Positions 1-4,875 of a stretch of DNA of 5,592 nt are shown piece after piece. Location of the stretch: positions 1 through 5,592 of the forward strand of contig LUYR01000531.1 in NCBI GenBank assembly GCA_001603335.1, written 5' to 3'. The DNA comes from Rhodospirillales bacterium Alpha_05 (lineage in GTDB: Bacteria > Pseudomonadota > Alphaproteobacteria > Rhodospirillales > Rhodospirillaceae). Below the pieces are notes generated by a model. The model ran no database searches and was not told the DNA's origin. It saw only the letters and a list, made by a program, of their open reading frames with translations. Numbering within the stretch: position 1 is the first letter of the stretch; the number at the start of each line of letters is the position of its first letter. Position numbers and translations under genes: made by a program.

Positions 1-102
1 TCTACACAGGCAGAAATAAATAATTTGCAAACATGGGGAGAAAACGCGATCCGACGCATCGCTCACGGGTACCGCGCCCACCCGCCGAGCCGCCACGGCC
101 AT

Positions 103-132
103 AAAAAAAGGCTCCCGGAAGGGAGCCTTTTT
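103..132 (-). terminator. Rho-independent terminator downstream of the tRNA-Gln 3' end (potentially bidirectional)
   Basis: A perfect 7-bp stem (GGCTCCC at 110-116 with GGGAGCC at 121-127) closes a 4-base loop. Read on the minus strand it is followed by seven T (109-103), and on the plus strand by five T (128-132), so it could stop transcription from both sides. It lies 4 bp past the CCA end of the tRNA-Gln fragment and is most likely the native terminator of the original host tRNA gene. That would place the left side of the window in host DNA. The hairpin is seen directly; its link to the tRNA is inferred from position. Confidence 0.8.
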
Positions 133-135
133 CAT

Positions 136-179
136 TGGCTGGGGGACGAGGATTCGAACCTCGACTAACGGAGTCAGAG
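136..179 (-). other. Truncated tRNA-Gln(CUG) 3' end: probable prophage attachment site (att core)
   Basis: Read on the minus strand, 179 to 136 gives a tRNA anticodon loop with anticodon CTG (177-175), the 3' strand of the anticodon stem, a short variable loop, a complete T arm (5-bp stem CGAGG/CCTCG around TTCGAAT), a 7-base acceptor strand, a discriminator G and an encoded CCA. This matches the 3' half of tRNA-Gln(CUG). Upstream of 179 nothing pairs to complete the anticodon stem, and no D arm or 5' acceptor strand (expected TGGGGGA) is present, so it is not a working tRNA. A 3' tRNA fragment at the end of a phage late operon, with a terminator right after it, is typical of the tRNA-distal att site made by a tyrosine integrase that recombines at the anticodon loop. 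The intact tRNA should lie at the other prophage end. The fragment is seen directly; the att role is inferred. The exact core length cannot be set from one end alone. Confidence 0.85.
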
Positions 180-192
180 GCAGTTGTTTTAT

Positions 193-215
193 ACGTTATT
201 TCAAATGGATAACGT
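193..215. repeat. 7-bp inverted repeat beside the att core
   Basis: ACGTTAT (193-199) and its reverse complement ATAACGT (209-215) are separated by 9 bases, 13 bp inside the phage side of the tRNA junction. On the plus strand the right arm runs into a T tract. It could be a binding site for integrase or excisionase in the attachment arm, or a weak AT-rich hairpin terminator. The repeat is certain; any function is a guess. Confidence 0.4.
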
Positions 216-224
216 TTTTCTGTA

Positions 225-272
225 TGTAAAACCGCGCTCTCGTATCAATGGGTTACGGGTAGTTTGTAAAAC
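225..272. repeat. Direct repeat of an 8-mer, candidate integrase arm-type sites
   Basis: TGTAAAAC occurs at 225-232 and again at 265-272, 40 bp apart, in the AT-rich stretch between the tRNA fragment and the operon terminator. A related reversed form (GTTTTATA) lies at 184-191. Short direct repeats in an AT-rich arm next to the core are what arm-type integrase sites look like. Two copies of 8 bases could also arise by chance in AT-rich DNA. Confidence 0.3.
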
Positions 273-295
273 TGAAGGCCTGGATGGGCAGGCAC

Positions 296-334
296 AAAAA
301 AGGCCCCGCAGGGCTCCGGGGAGGCCTGCGGGGC
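296..334 (-). terminator. Rho-independent terminator of the phage late (tail-lysis) operon
   Basis: A perfect 10-bp GC-rich stem (GCCCCGCAGG at 303-312 with CCTGCGGGGC at 325-334) is followed on the minus strand by C and then six T (301-296). The 12-base loop can pair further inside (CTCC with GGAG). It starts 3 bp after the Rz1 stop codon, so it closes the transcript that carries the tail and lysis genes. Confidence 0.9.
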
Positions 335-337
335 GGG

Positions 338-691
338 TTAGTTGGGGGCGGGCGGCGGAGGGGCTTGGGCCTCGATGTCGCGGGCGATGGCTTCGAGTTT
401 GAGGTTGCAGGCGCGGAGGGCGGTGCCCTGGCGAACACCGAAGGCGGTGACCGTCTTCAGGGTGGCTCCGCGCTCGGGCGGGACCGGGATGGCGACCGGA
501 GCGTAGTGCGCGGGGTCGATGTCGAGGCGGACGAACTCGATTTTGGTGAGCGTCCGAGTTTTGGGTTGGCTACCGCAGGCCGACAGGAACAGCAGCGCCG
601 CCAACGGCAGCAGCGCGCAGAGCGTCAACCATCGCATCGGGCGCGAGATCGCCCAACGAGGGACGGCAGCCAGTCGGTTTGTCTTCAGCAT
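338..691 (-). CDS. Rz1: Rz1-like outer-membrane lipoprotein (o-spanin)
   Basis: This 117-aa protein is the outer-membrane half of the spanin complex, which fuses inner and outer membranes in the last step of lysis. A positively charged start is followed by a hydrophobic stretch (about residues 21-36) and a lipobox LSAC with the lipidated Cys at residue 39. The residue after Cys is Gly, not Asp, which fits sorting to the outer membrane. The mature part of 79 residues is proline-bearing and ends in a PPPP tract, as usual for Rz1; a second Cys at 95 could link dimers. The start at 691 was chosen because AAAGG sits 7 bases before it. The in-frame ATG at 637 (99 aa) gives a more usual short n-region but has no visible Shine-Dalgarno. 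The gene begins inside Rz in another frame, and the lipobox Cys codon falls almost at the Rz stop. A terminator follows at once. Role and identity are well supported by the lipobox and the nested position; the exact start is uncertain. Confidence 0.85.
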   Translation of the reverse strand: MLKTNRLAAVPRWAISRPMRWLTLCALLPLAALLFLSACGSQPKTRTLTKIEFVRLDIDPAHYAPVAIPVPPERGATLKTVTAFGVRQGTALRACNLKLEAIARDIEAQAPPPPAPN

Positions 692-1004
692 GTTCCAGCC
701 TTTCGAGCAGGGCGGCGTTTTCGGCGGAGAGGTCGGCGGCTTGTGCGGCGTAGATCGCCGCCGACGTGGCCATGGCCTTGGCTTGGCGTTGGAGTTCCCG
801 CAGGGATTCGGCGTTGTCGTTCGCGGTTTTCACCGCGCCGTCGCGCTCGGTGGTGAGGGTGCCGACAGACTTCGACAGGGTGGCGTTGTCGCTGCGGAGC
901 GACCAGACGTAGGCTCCGAGCGCAAGCGCGAGTCCTGCGGCCGCGCCGAGGACCCAGGGGTTCAGGCCGGTGACCGCACCCCATGCGGCTTTGATCCACG
1001 TCAT
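570..1004 (-). CDS. Rz: Rz-like inner-membrane spanin (i-spanin)
   Basis: This 144-aa protein has the i-spanin plan: a short cytoplasmic N-terminus, one membrane helix (about 17-35), then a long periplasmic helix rich in Ala, Glu, Leu, Lys and Arg (about 36-107) that should form a coiled coil. A Cys at 113 may make a disulfide, as Cys residues do in lambda Rz dimers. The protein would span the periplasm and meet Rz1 to fuse the two membranes once murein is cut. The ATG overlaps the stop of the transglycosylase gene (ATGA), and GGAGG lies 7 bases upstream, so the start is firm. The last 40 or so codons also encode the Rz1 signal peptide in another frame. Sequence similarity to lambda Rz is not obvious by eye; the call rests on topology, position after the endolysin, and the nested lipoprotein. 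Confidence 0.88.
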   Translation of the reverse strand: MTWIKAAWGAVTGLNPWVLGAAAGLALALGAYVWSLRSDNATLSKSVGTLTTERDGAVKTANDNAESLRELQRQAKAMATSAAIYAAQAADLSAENAALLERLEHAEDKPTGCRPSLGDLAPDAMVDALRAAAVGGAAVPVGLR

Positions 1005-1564
1005 CGGATGACCTCCATTTTCGCCCGCCACTTGGCGATAGCGTCGACATAGCCGATGGTTTCGGCGGCGTGCTTCCCCGTCACCAGGGGGAGGCACGGC
1101 GCGATATCGGCCCAATCGCGCGCGCCGCCGCAGAGGCTTTGCGCCTTGATCACGTTGCCGGGGCCCGCGTTGTAGGACGACTGCGCCAGGCGGTGCCGTT
1201 CGAGTTGTGGGCGCGGCGTCGACCAGCCCTTTTGAAGCCGCGCCATGTAGAAGGCTCCGGCTTCAGCCGATCGGCAGGCGTCGTCGCGGGAGATCAGCCC
1301 CCACCGCAGCGCCTTGGTGGTGTCCGTCCAGGTGCCCGGCATGAACTGTGCGAGGCCTCGAGCGCCGACGGGGCTTTCCGCCGTCGGGTCGAGACGCGAT
1401 TCCTGCCAAAGCTGCGCGCGCCACCACAGCCAATCCGGACCCGCCGGCCACCAGTCCGCCGCCGCCTTGCGGATGCAAGCGTCGTAACGATCGGTGCCGA
1501 GGGTTCCGGCAAAGGCGGGAGAGGCGAACAGCAGCGCGGCGAGGATAACCAGCGCCGCGCGCAT
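1001..1564 (-). CDS. Lytic transglycosylase (SLT / GH23 type) with signal peptide, phage endolysin
   Basis: This 187-aa enzyme cuts the MurNAc-GlcNAc bond of peptidoglycan, leaving 1,6-anhydro ends, and is the likely lysis enzyme of the phage. The GH23 SLT motifs are present in order: the catalytic Glu55 in the QESRLDP segment, GLAQFMP at 70-76 and YNAGPG at 131-136. Residues 1-19 form a signal peptide with hydrophobic core LVILAALLF and an AFA cleavage site before Gly20, so the enzyme should be exported by Sec to the periplasm. Four cysteines (30, 97, 145, 157) in the mature part could form disulfides there. The ATG shares its A with the stop of the upstream membrane gene (TGATG), which implies coupled translation; no clear Shine-Dalgarno is seen. 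It is followed directly by Rz. A structural tail-associated transglycosylase is the alternative, but its position between a membrane protein and the spanins favours endolysin. Confidence 0.92.
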   Translation of the reverse strand: MRAALVILAALLFASPAFAGTLGTDRYDACIRKAAADWWPAGPDWLWWRAQLWQESRLDPTAESPVGARGLAQFMPGTWTDTTKALRWGLISRDDACRSAEAGAFYMARLQKGWSTPRPQLERHRLAQSSYNAGPGNVIKAQSLCGGARDWADIAPCLPLVTGKHAAETIGYVDAIAKWRAKMEVIR

Positions 1565-1899
1565 CAGAGGGCCGACCCGTAGATGTAGCAGAGCCCGGCG
1601 AAGCGGATGCCGTAGTAGGTGCCCGCCGCGCGGGGGTCGCTCAGGATCACCGCAAAAGCCGCGGACATCGGGCCGGGAAGACGCGCGCCGACGTGGTCGA
1701 GCGCGCGGGAGGTGATCCAGGCGCAGAACGCCGCGAGGGTGCCGCGCACGAGACCGAGGATGGTCGACATCCACGGCACGCCGTCGAGCCCGCCGGAGTT
1801 CTCCGGCCAAAACCAGACGGAGGCGAAGGCAACCACGAGGATGACGACCGCCGCGAACAGCAAAAAGCCGCGCGAACGCGGCGTTTCAGATCCAGACAT
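1564..1899 (-). CDS. Small multi-helix membrane protein, candidate holin
   Basis: I do not recognise the family of this 111-aa protein. It has a clear membrane helix at about 11-30 and a second at about 45-66. A third, weaker one rich in Tyr and Gly lies at about 91-109. Size, number of helices and position directly upstream of the endolysin, with TGATG coupling, fit a holin, which forms the inner-membrane lesion that times lysis. It lacks the highly charged C-terminal tail found in many holins, and its C-terminus ends within a hydrophobic segment. AAGGA lies 8 bases before the ATG, which supports the start. The two membrane proteins encoded upstream are rival candidates for the holin or for its antiholin partner. 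Confidence 0.6.
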   Translation of the reverse strand: MSGSETPRSRGFLLFAAVVILVVAFASVWFWPENSGGLDGVPWMSTILGLVRGTLAAFCAWITSRALDHVGARLPGPMSAAFAVILSDPRAAGTYYGIRFAGLCYIYGSAL

Positions 1900-1910
1900 G
1901 ATGAAATCCT

Positions 1911-2252
1911 TTATTCGGCAGGACGGATCGCCGCCATGAACTTGGGGAAATTGGCGTTGAGCAGCGCCAGTTGATCGCCGAGGCGGCGAATGTCCTCGCG
2001 AATCGCCTCCATCTCGCCGACGCCGACCTTTTCGGTTTGCAGGCGGTCGAGACGATCGTGAAGGCGGACGATGGCCGCGTTGATTTCGATGCGAACTTGC
2101 TCGACGCGGCCATGGTATTCGGCGCGGCAAGAGCCGCACCCGCCGCTGATTTCGGCGCGGAGCGCGTTGAAGCGCGTCCAGAGATACGTGACGGCACCCG
2201 CCCCCGCCCCACCGACGAGAATCACGTACCCGATGTCGATTTCAACCGGCAT
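1911..2252 (-). CDS. Small protein with one N-terminal membrane helix and a coiled coil, unknown function
   Basis: This 113-aa protein has an N-terminal membrane helix (about 8-26), a short segment with a CGSC motif (Cys39 and Cys42), and then a long charged helix (about 45-103) with heptad-like spacing of Leu, Ile and Val that suggests a coiled coil. No family is recognised. The layout resembles small phage proteins such as the Mu gp25-like DUF2730 group, but only in outline. It sits 3 bp after the polytopic membrane protein and 11 bp before the holin candidate, so it belongs to the lysis operon and may act in holin control or as an additional envelope protein. The ribosome site is weak (GGGG a few bases before the ATG). 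The coding call is supported by the tight packing and by sensible protein composition. Confidence 0.75.
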   Translation of the reverse strand: MPVEIDIGYVILVGGAGAGAVTYLWTRFNALRAEISGGCGSCRAEYHGRVEQVRIEINAAIVRLHDRLDRLQTEKVGVGEMEAIREDIRRLGDQLALLNANFPKFMAAIRPAE

Positions 2253-2255
2253 GCT

Positions 2256-2780
2256 TCACCCCACCGCAAGAACCAAATGGATGCCGAGCCACGCCCCGAC
2301 ATAGACTTCGGCGATTTCCTGCCCGCGCGCGAAGTCTTCGCGCCAGGTCGGCGTTCGGTGCCCGGCTTCGTAGAGCAGGCCCAAGGCCAAGCCCACCAAG
2401 GCGAAGTGCCAACCGTAGCCGAACCACCAGAGCGCCGCGCCCGGCGGGCCGGTGAGCAGCGCGCCGCGCGCGGTCATGATCAGGAATTCGACGAGGCGCG
2501 ACCGATCGCGGTCGCGACCGACGTCGGACGCCTCCATCCAACCCTTGATCAGCCCGGCGAAGATCGCCGGAGCCAAGGCGATCAGGCGCCAATCCCAGGC
2601 GACACCCATCGCGAGCAAGGCCATGGGGACCGAGAACACCGCCCGCCCGCCTTGGGTGCCGTAGCCCGACCAGATCCGCGCACGAATCCAGTCACCGCCG
2701 AAGCCGCCGCGAACACGAAAAAGAAAACCGCCCAACAGGGCGGCAAGGACGACGACGAAACCGAGAGAAATCGCGTTCAT
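2256..2780 (-). CDS. Polytopic inner-membrane protein, unknown function
   Basis: This 174-aa protein has a hydrophobic N-terminus (about 3-21) followed by an RVRGG motif, then about four or five more hydrophobic segments (roughly 47-62, 66-80, 97-112, 118-137 and 158-173). A charged loop rich in Arg and Asp (87-95) separates the halves. I cannot name its family; membrane proteins of this size with an Arg-rich RGG motif after the first helix are, from memory, found in phage late regions as hypothetical proteins. The ATG overlaps the stop of the tail chaperone gene (ATGA), and GGAGG lies 7 bases upstream, so this start is preferred to an in-frame one at 2909 that would lie inside the preceding gene. 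Possible roles are holin or antiholin, or exclusion of other phages; none can be shown from the sequence. Confidence 0.8.
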   Translation of the reverse strand: MNAISLGFVVVLAALLGGFLFRVRGGFGGDWIRARIWSGYGTQGGRAVFSVPMALLAMGVAWDWRLIALAPAIFAGLIKGWMEASDVGRDRDRSRLVEFLIMTARGALLTGPPGAALWWFGYGWHFALVGLALGLLYEAGHRTPTWREDFARGQEIAEVYVGAWLGIHLVLAVG

Positions 2781-3271
2781 TGCGGCACCTCCGGCCAAGC
2801 CGGGTTTGCCGGATCGGCGGTATTCTCGGGCAGGTCGCGAAGGGCTTGTCGATAATCGGTCCAGGCTGCGCGAGCAGCGTCGGTGTACCCAGCCCATCGA
2901 TCGGCCCAAACGTAGACGTCGCTAGCGATCAACCGTGCGTCGCGCTCGGCACGCAGGGAGGACCAGAGATTGGCTTCTGTCGGCAACGGGCGCTCTGTCG
3001 CAGCACCTTCGGGGAGTGGTCCAAGATCGGCGACCACGATTTCGGCACCGTCGAGATATACGGTAGCGCCCCGGTGATCCTCGACAACCTCCCACGCCTC
3101 GCCACGCCACACCGAAGCATGCCCCGTGGATACTTCCGGCGGAGCCTGGATGACACATCCACCCGGAATGAGATACGTCCCGGGGTCGCACGGCGAGATG
3201 TCGCCATCGTCGAGGGACAAAGGACCGCGATATTCACCGGTCGCGGGGTCAGTTTGATAGACAATCGGCAT
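2777..3271 (-). CDS. Tail fibre assembly protein / tail assembly chaperone-like
   Basis: This 164-aa protein is likely the partner that helps the adjacent tail fibre fold, trimerise or attach. The N-terminal part (about 1-75) has the pattern of small tail fibre accessory proteins: a TGEY turn, a Pro-Gly-rich PGTYLIPGG segment and a WEVVEDHRG motif with conserved Trp and Gly. The C-terminal part (about 105-164) has RAERDARL, a Trp-rich helix, and WTDYRQALRDLP followed by PAWPEVP. That is the signature seen in phage tail assembly chaperones of the Phage_tail_APC type (Pfam16778, from memory). AAGGA lies 9 bases before the ATG. It starts 12 bp after the fibre gene and overlaps the next gene by 4 bp. 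The family call is good; the chaperone role is taken from the family and the fibre neighbour. Confidence 0.87.
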   Translation of the reverse strand: MPIVYQTDPATGEYRGPLSLDDGDISPCDPGTYLIPGGCVIQAPPEVSTGHASVWRGEAWEVVEDHRGATVYLDGAEIVVADLGPLPEGAATERPLPTEANLWSSLRAERDARLIASDVYVWADRWAGYTDAARAAWTDYRQALRDLPENTADPANPAWPEVPQ

Positions 3272-3283
3272 GATCGGCGATCC

Positions 3284-4270
3284 TTAGTATTTGATGCAGA
3301 TGAGAAGAGCCGTGTTGCGGACACGATTTTCCGGGGCGGTTGGGACGACGCGGGAGGCGTCGAAACTCAGGCTGCCAATCCCCGTCCCGCTACCTTGCGC
3401 AACCCTATTGCTGTTCAAATCGGCAAAGCCGAACGCACCGTTCGTAAACGTGTCGCCGTGGGTTAGCACGCGATCCGAGCGACCGGACGACGAGTTCAGC
3501 GAGCCACCCGTAATGTTGCGGATAGCGTCGCCCTGCCACGAACCGAAGGCCCGACCGATGCAAGTCAGGCTGACGCCGGTCGCCGTGGCGGTTGCCGCCA
3601 CCGAAATCGTGATCGCGGTTGCGCTGGTGATCGCAGCGATGGTTGCGCCGCCCGGGATACCGGCGCCGGAGATCGACTGCCCGACATAGAGGGTTTGGGT
3701 GTCGGCGATCGCGGTGATCGCCGCACTTCCGTTGGTGGTGTTGCCGGTCAACACCTGTACATCTATACCGCGACTGTCGTCCCATCCCCGAATCCACTCG
3801 CCTCGCAGGTCGGGCAGCACGATATGAGTGCCCGCAACCGAGCGGGTCGCGGTCGGGTTTGCCGGGTTCGTACACCGATAGCCCCACGGCGCGAGCGCAT
3901 TGAGGGCGTCGCCGAAATAGATCGCCGCGGCGAGGTCCGCATAGGATGCGATAGGCACCGCTGCGCCGTTTGCCTTCAAGGACCCATCGGGAGCGACCCT
4001 GCGCGCCGTGAACACCAAATCGCCCGGTTTCAACGAGGCGTCGGCGTCGGGGATACTCGCCGCGATCATCGCCGCGATCGCCTGGCGCAACTGCGTCAGG
4101 TCTTCGGCACTGGGATCGAGGCCCGCCGCCTGGATCACGGCGACGATTTCGCGCTGGGGGTCCTCGATCGCTTTGGCGGGGACAACGGAACCTTCGATGC
4201 CTTCTTCCGGCACATGGTCGTCGAAGCTCGCATTCGGGTCGACCGAGCCGTAAGGCGGGTTGTAATCCAT
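3284..4270 (-). CDS. Phage tail fibre, tail-collar type, with an inserted Gly/Ala/Thr-rich module
   Basis: This 328-aa protein is probably the receptor-binding fibre at the baseplate. The N-terminal part (about 1-75), with a PQREIVAVIQAAG helix, should attach to the baseplate. A collar-like domain follows: KANGAAVP, a YADLAAAI helix, an APWG turn, LPDLRGEWIRGWDD (153-166), then GRAFGSWQGD (239-248), and the usual C-terminal end RNTALLICIKY. About 66 residues (172-238, bases 3557-3754) are inserted between the two halves of the collar pattern. They contain LYVGQSISGAGIP and ITSATAITISVAATATATGVSL, a module I recognise from other tail fibres and adhesins. The start at 4270 was chosen over one at 4336 because AGGA lies 9 bases upstream and the longer form would extend into the gp48-like gene. 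The next gene encodes its likely chaperone. Confidence 0.9.
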   Translation of the reverse strand: MDYNPPYGSVDPNASFDDHVPEEGIEGSVVPAKAIEDPQREIVAVIQAAGLDPSAEDLTQLRQAIAAMIAASIPDADASLKPGDLVFTARRVAPDGSLKANGAAVPIASYADLAAAIYFGDALNALAPWGYRCTNPANPTATRSVAGTHIVLPDLRGEWIRGWDDSRGIDVQVLTGNTTNGSAAITAIADTQTLYVGQSISGAGIPGGATIAAITSATAITISVAATATATGVSLTCIGRAFGSWQGDAIRNITGGSLNSSSGRSDRVLTHGDTFTNGAFGFADLNSNRVAQGSGTGIGSLSFDASRVVPTAPENRVRNTALLICIKY

Positions 4271-4275
4271 GAGCG

Positions 4276-4875
4276 TTAATCCTGATAGAGAACGGTGAGG
4301 TCGGCGTGCGCGGGGCCGCGCCGGCGCAGTTCGCATTCGAGGTCGTAGGCCCGGCGTACCGTCACCAAGGCTTCGCCGCAGCGGCTTGCGCCGCAGCGGA
4401 AGCGGGTGATGCGCTTTTCGGTGACGGTGACGACCCAGGCGTTGCGGAGGTACGAGATTTGATCGCGGCCGCAGCGGGATTTCCGCGATCCGCAGATGAA
4501 CGGACGGCAGCGGCGGATTTTGACCGGGTAGCCGAGCGCCGTCGCCAGCGCCTGGAAATACGTGATCGACTGCCCGCCGCGCGCGGTGAGGCGGGCGGCT
4601 ACCTGGATTCGGCGTTCCTGCAAGGTGAGGTCGCCGAAGGTGCAGGCGTCAGGCAGTCCGCAAACATCCTCCCAATCGCCGATCATCTTCGTCGTCGACG
4701 GGGGATAGGTTTCGCGGAGCAAGTCCTTGTCCGCCGCGCGCCGTGCCGCGATGGTGTCGCCTTTGGCGTTGAGCAGTTGCCGCCCACGCCCGGCAGGATC
4801 GCGGAAGCCCTCCCAAAACGTGCCGGGAGGGAGCAGGTCGGCGGCGGTTTTGCCGAAGTCTTCGGCGTCACTCAT
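4276..4875 (-). CDS. Mu gp48 / YmfQ-like (DUF2313) tail baseplate protein
   Basis: This 199-aa protein matches the Mu gp48 / YmfQ family in length and pattern. It has an N-terminal LLPPGTFW, a LLRETYPPSTT segment, DWEDVCGLPD (67-76), a QERRIQVAARL helix, GGQSITYFQALATALGY (100-116), a FRCGASRCGEAL motif (159-170) and a C-terminal LECELRRRGPAHADL. In Mu-like phages this protein lies in the baseplate wedge between gp47 and the fibre, which is exactly its place here. Eight cysteines are present (72, 78, 123, 128, 135, 161, 166, 181), and two segments of the form FxCG...SRCG (126-136 and 159-167) look alike. The ATG lies inside the end of the baseplate J gene (8-bp overlap), and the stop is 5 bp before the fibre start, so the set is one translation unit. 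A GGGGG stretch before the ATG is a weak ribosome site. Confidence 0.92.
   Translation of the reverse strand: MSDAEDFGKTAADLLPPGTFWEGFRDPAGRGRQLLNAKGDTIAARRAADKDLLRETYPPSTTKMIGDWEDVCGLPDACTFGDLTLQERRIQVAARLTARGGQSITYFQALATALGYPVKIRRCRPFICGSRKSRCGRDQISYLRNAWVVTVTEKRITRFRCGASRCGEALVTVRRAYDLECELRRRGPAHADLTVLYQD

Noticed and set aside
1..102. Minus-strand ATG at 102, just after the hairpin T tract, open to the window edge
   Set aside because: No ribosome site (the T tract and hairpin sit directly upstream), and the encoded residues look like random sequence.
33..104. Plus-strand ATG ORF of 23 codons (Arg/Pro-rich)
   Set aside because: Too short, no ribosome site, and composition expected of random GC-rich DNA.
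1..168. Open plus-strand frame from the window edge to a TAA at 166-168
   Set aside because: It reads through a strong hairpin terminator and the antisense of a tRNA fragment. The predicted residues show no recognisable domain, so chance is more likely than the tail of a host gene.
136..179. Functional tRNA gene
   Set aside because: The 5' half, including the acceptor 5' strand, D arm and 5' anticodon stem, is absent from the adjoining bases, so it cannot fold as a complete tRNA.
278..293. Small inverted repeat GCCTG/CAGGC next to the operon terminator
   Set aside because: Only 5 bp of stem in GC-containing DNA, with no T tract of its own; likely chance.
1971..2855. Long plus-strand ORF (294 codons)
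   Set aside because: It is antisense to three tightly packed minus-strand genes with ribosome sites and start/stop overlaps. Its product is low-complexity Arg/Asp/Ala-rich, as expected of a GC-rich shadow frame.
3284..4336. Longer form of the tail fibre starting at 4336
   Set aside because: The added 22 residues are Arg/Pro-rich, lie within the end of the gp48-like gene and have no ribosome site; the start at 4270 has AGGA at good spacing.
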